Source: Mangrovicoccus ximenensis
GTDB lineage: Bacteria > Pseudomonadota > Alphaproteobacteria > Rhodobacterales > Rhodobacteraceae
Length of the DNA stretch: 32,640 nucleotides
Assembly: GCF_003056725.1 (NCBI RefSeq)
Contig: NZ_QBKZ01000023.1
Coordinates: forward strand, 22,123-54,762
Reading direction: 5' to 3'
The notes beneath the pieces are model-generated. The model was not told the DNA's origin and ran no database searches. It worked only from the letters and a program-made list of their open reading frames with translations. Of this stretch, positions 31,876 through 32,640 are shown in pieces (the first letter of the stretch is position 1; every line of letters starts with the position of its first letter). Both the position numbers and the translations under genes were made by a program.

Positions 31876-32145
31876 TTACCGGAAGGGCGAGCCGGGCCGC
31901 CAAATTGCGCTAAGCGCGGCTGCCAGCTTCAAAGCCTGGACAACCTTTGCCTTGCGCGGCCCGGGTCCATGCGCAATCGCCTTGCCCCGCTCCGTGCGAA
32001 CAGGCCCGCACGGGCACCAACCGTGGATCGCAGTCGCCGCTGCGGACAAGCCCTTGCCGGTGAGGGAGTCTCCGCGCGCCGGGACCGCTGCCATGGCCGA
32101 GATCCAGACAACGCCAGGGGCAGCCGTCAGCAACCGGACCGTCTC
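31876..32145 (-). pseudogene. Possible IS110-family transposase remnant, C-terminal
   Basis: A minus-strand frame reads ETVRLLTAAPGVVWISAMAA, close to the L-x-x-x-PGVG-x-x-TA-x-x-L helix-hairpin-helix of the IS110 C-terminal domain. Near its end, PRKAKVVQALKLAAALSAIW resembles the closing R-GKQVA-x-VA-x-ARKLA-x-L-x-W. The part between them, which should hold the Ser-dependent catalytic region, is unreadable. Similarity was judged by eye only. Confidence 0.35.
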
Positions 32146-32494
32146 CTGCGGCCCGGACCCGGCGGCCAAGGCCGACAATCCCGCCGCGGATGCGTGAGGG
32201 CGTCGAAGGCGGGAACAGGGTCCGGCGAGATGCCGGTTCCTCCGAGAGACTGTCTTCCGAGCGGCGCTTGACGCCGCCGACACGCGGACCGGACGTGATG
32301 CCGGAAAACTCCGGCAAGGCGCGGCTGCTTGCTTCCGATCTGGCGCGCCTGCGGACCAGCCTGTCCCGGGCCGTCCGCAACGCCCTGCTCAGAGGGGTGC
32401 CGCCGCTCTTGATCCGGACCGCCTCGACCCCACCAGCTGGCAGGATCTGCGCCGAACCCGGGACATCGAAGCGATCCGTTCGGCGGCACGCCAG
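32146..32494. other. Gene-poor stretch, nothing recognised
   Basis: No motif-bearing frame on either strand. It separates the probable IS110 scrap from the broken TRAP permease. Confidence 0.35.
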
Positions 32495-32639
32495 CCCCCC
32501 GGACCAGCGGGTAGAAGATCGGCACCGTCAGCAGGATCATCGACAGGCTTTCCAGCACGCAGCCGAGGATCAGGTAGATCACGATGATCACCGCCAGCAC
32601 CGCCCAGGCGTTCAGCTCCATGTCGTAGATCAGCTCGGA
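32495..32639 (-). pseudogene. Third TRAP large permease (DctM), 3'-truncated, runs off the window
   Basis: The minus strand from the window edge encodes SELIYDMELNAWAVLAVIIV followed by IYLILGCVLESLSMILLTVP and IFYPLV. This is the seventh-to-ninth helix region of DctM (LGC-x-x-x-x-SM-x-x-LT-x-P-x-x-x-P). After FYPLVRG, at about 32495-32505, the DctM sequence stops and unrelated sequence follows. The C-terminal about 100 residues are therefore missing. It differs from both complete DctM proteins in the window, so it belongs to a third TRAP system whose other parts lie to the right. Confidence 0.75.
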
Positions 32640-32640
32640 C

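Noticed and set aside
31261..32271. Plus-strand open frame of about 336 codons in the gene-poor end
   Set aside because: No motif, no ribosome-binding site, and the only family-like similarity in the area is on the other strand. It was not called a gene.

Overview
This 32.6 kb window is high-GC DNA from an alphaproteobacterium, most probably of the Rhodobacterales (Paracoccaceae/Roseobacteraceae type). The grounds are the flagellin sequence, the MOFRL-type glycerate kinase end, and the density of TRAP, TTT and polyamine-type ABC transporters beside acyl-CoA and sugar-acid catabolic genes. No rRNA, tRNA or CRISPR array was seen. It reads as an accessory catabolic region with many scars of rearrangement.

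Layout. 1-1.5 kb: end of a glycerate 2-kinase gene, then two different decayed IS5-family transposase remnants. 1.8-5.8 kb: a four-gene ABC importer operon (solute-binding protein, ATPase, two permeases) of the polyamine/opine type, followed by a DUF1028 gene cut off after about 61 codons. 5.8-7.9 kb: a small segment with a lipoprotein, a flagellin and the start of a membrane protein. It is bounded on both sides by genes that have lost their 3' parts. 7.9-16.1 kb (minus strand): eight tightly packed genes encoding homologues of all five steps of aerobic/anoxygenic cyclohexanecarboxylate degradation (BadI, AliA, BadK, BadH, AliB), plus a 3-hydroxyacyl-CoA dehydrogenase, a class III CoA-transferase and a truncated quinone oxidoreductase. 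16.3-19.3 kb (minus): a TRAP transporter (dctP-dctQ-dctM order in transcription). Both this transporter and the badI operon are preceded by near-identical, consensus-perfect sigma-54 (-24/-12) promoters, which ties them into one regulon.

19.5-27.4 kb: a truncated hydroxyisobutyrate-dehydrogenase-like gene. Then come a minus-strand operon (IlvD/Edd-type sugar-acid dehydratase, a DHDPS-family keto-deoxy-sugar-acid dehydratase/aldolase, a sulfotransferase) and a divergent plus-strand tripartite tricarboxylate transporter (TctC-TctB-TctA). The divergent control region holds two matching LacI-type operators exactly 110 bp apart. A LacI-family regulator follows tctA, but its gene is broken after about 237 codons and joined tail-to-tail with the first 79 codons of a gamma-glutamyltransferase gene.

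27.6-31.0 kb: a long leader with several inverted repeats, a second complete TRAP operon and a strong terminator. 31.0-32.6 kb: a gene-poor stretch with remnants that look like IS3 and IS110 transposases. It ends in a third TRAP large-permease gene, cut at its 3' end and running off the window.

Two themes stand out. First, a sigma-54-driven alicyclic-acid (cyclohexanecarboxylate-like) uptake and ring-cleavage module. Second, a repeated pattern in which broken genes keep their 5' ends and lose their 3' ends, often facing each other, as expected from inversions with breakpoints inside two co-oriented genes.
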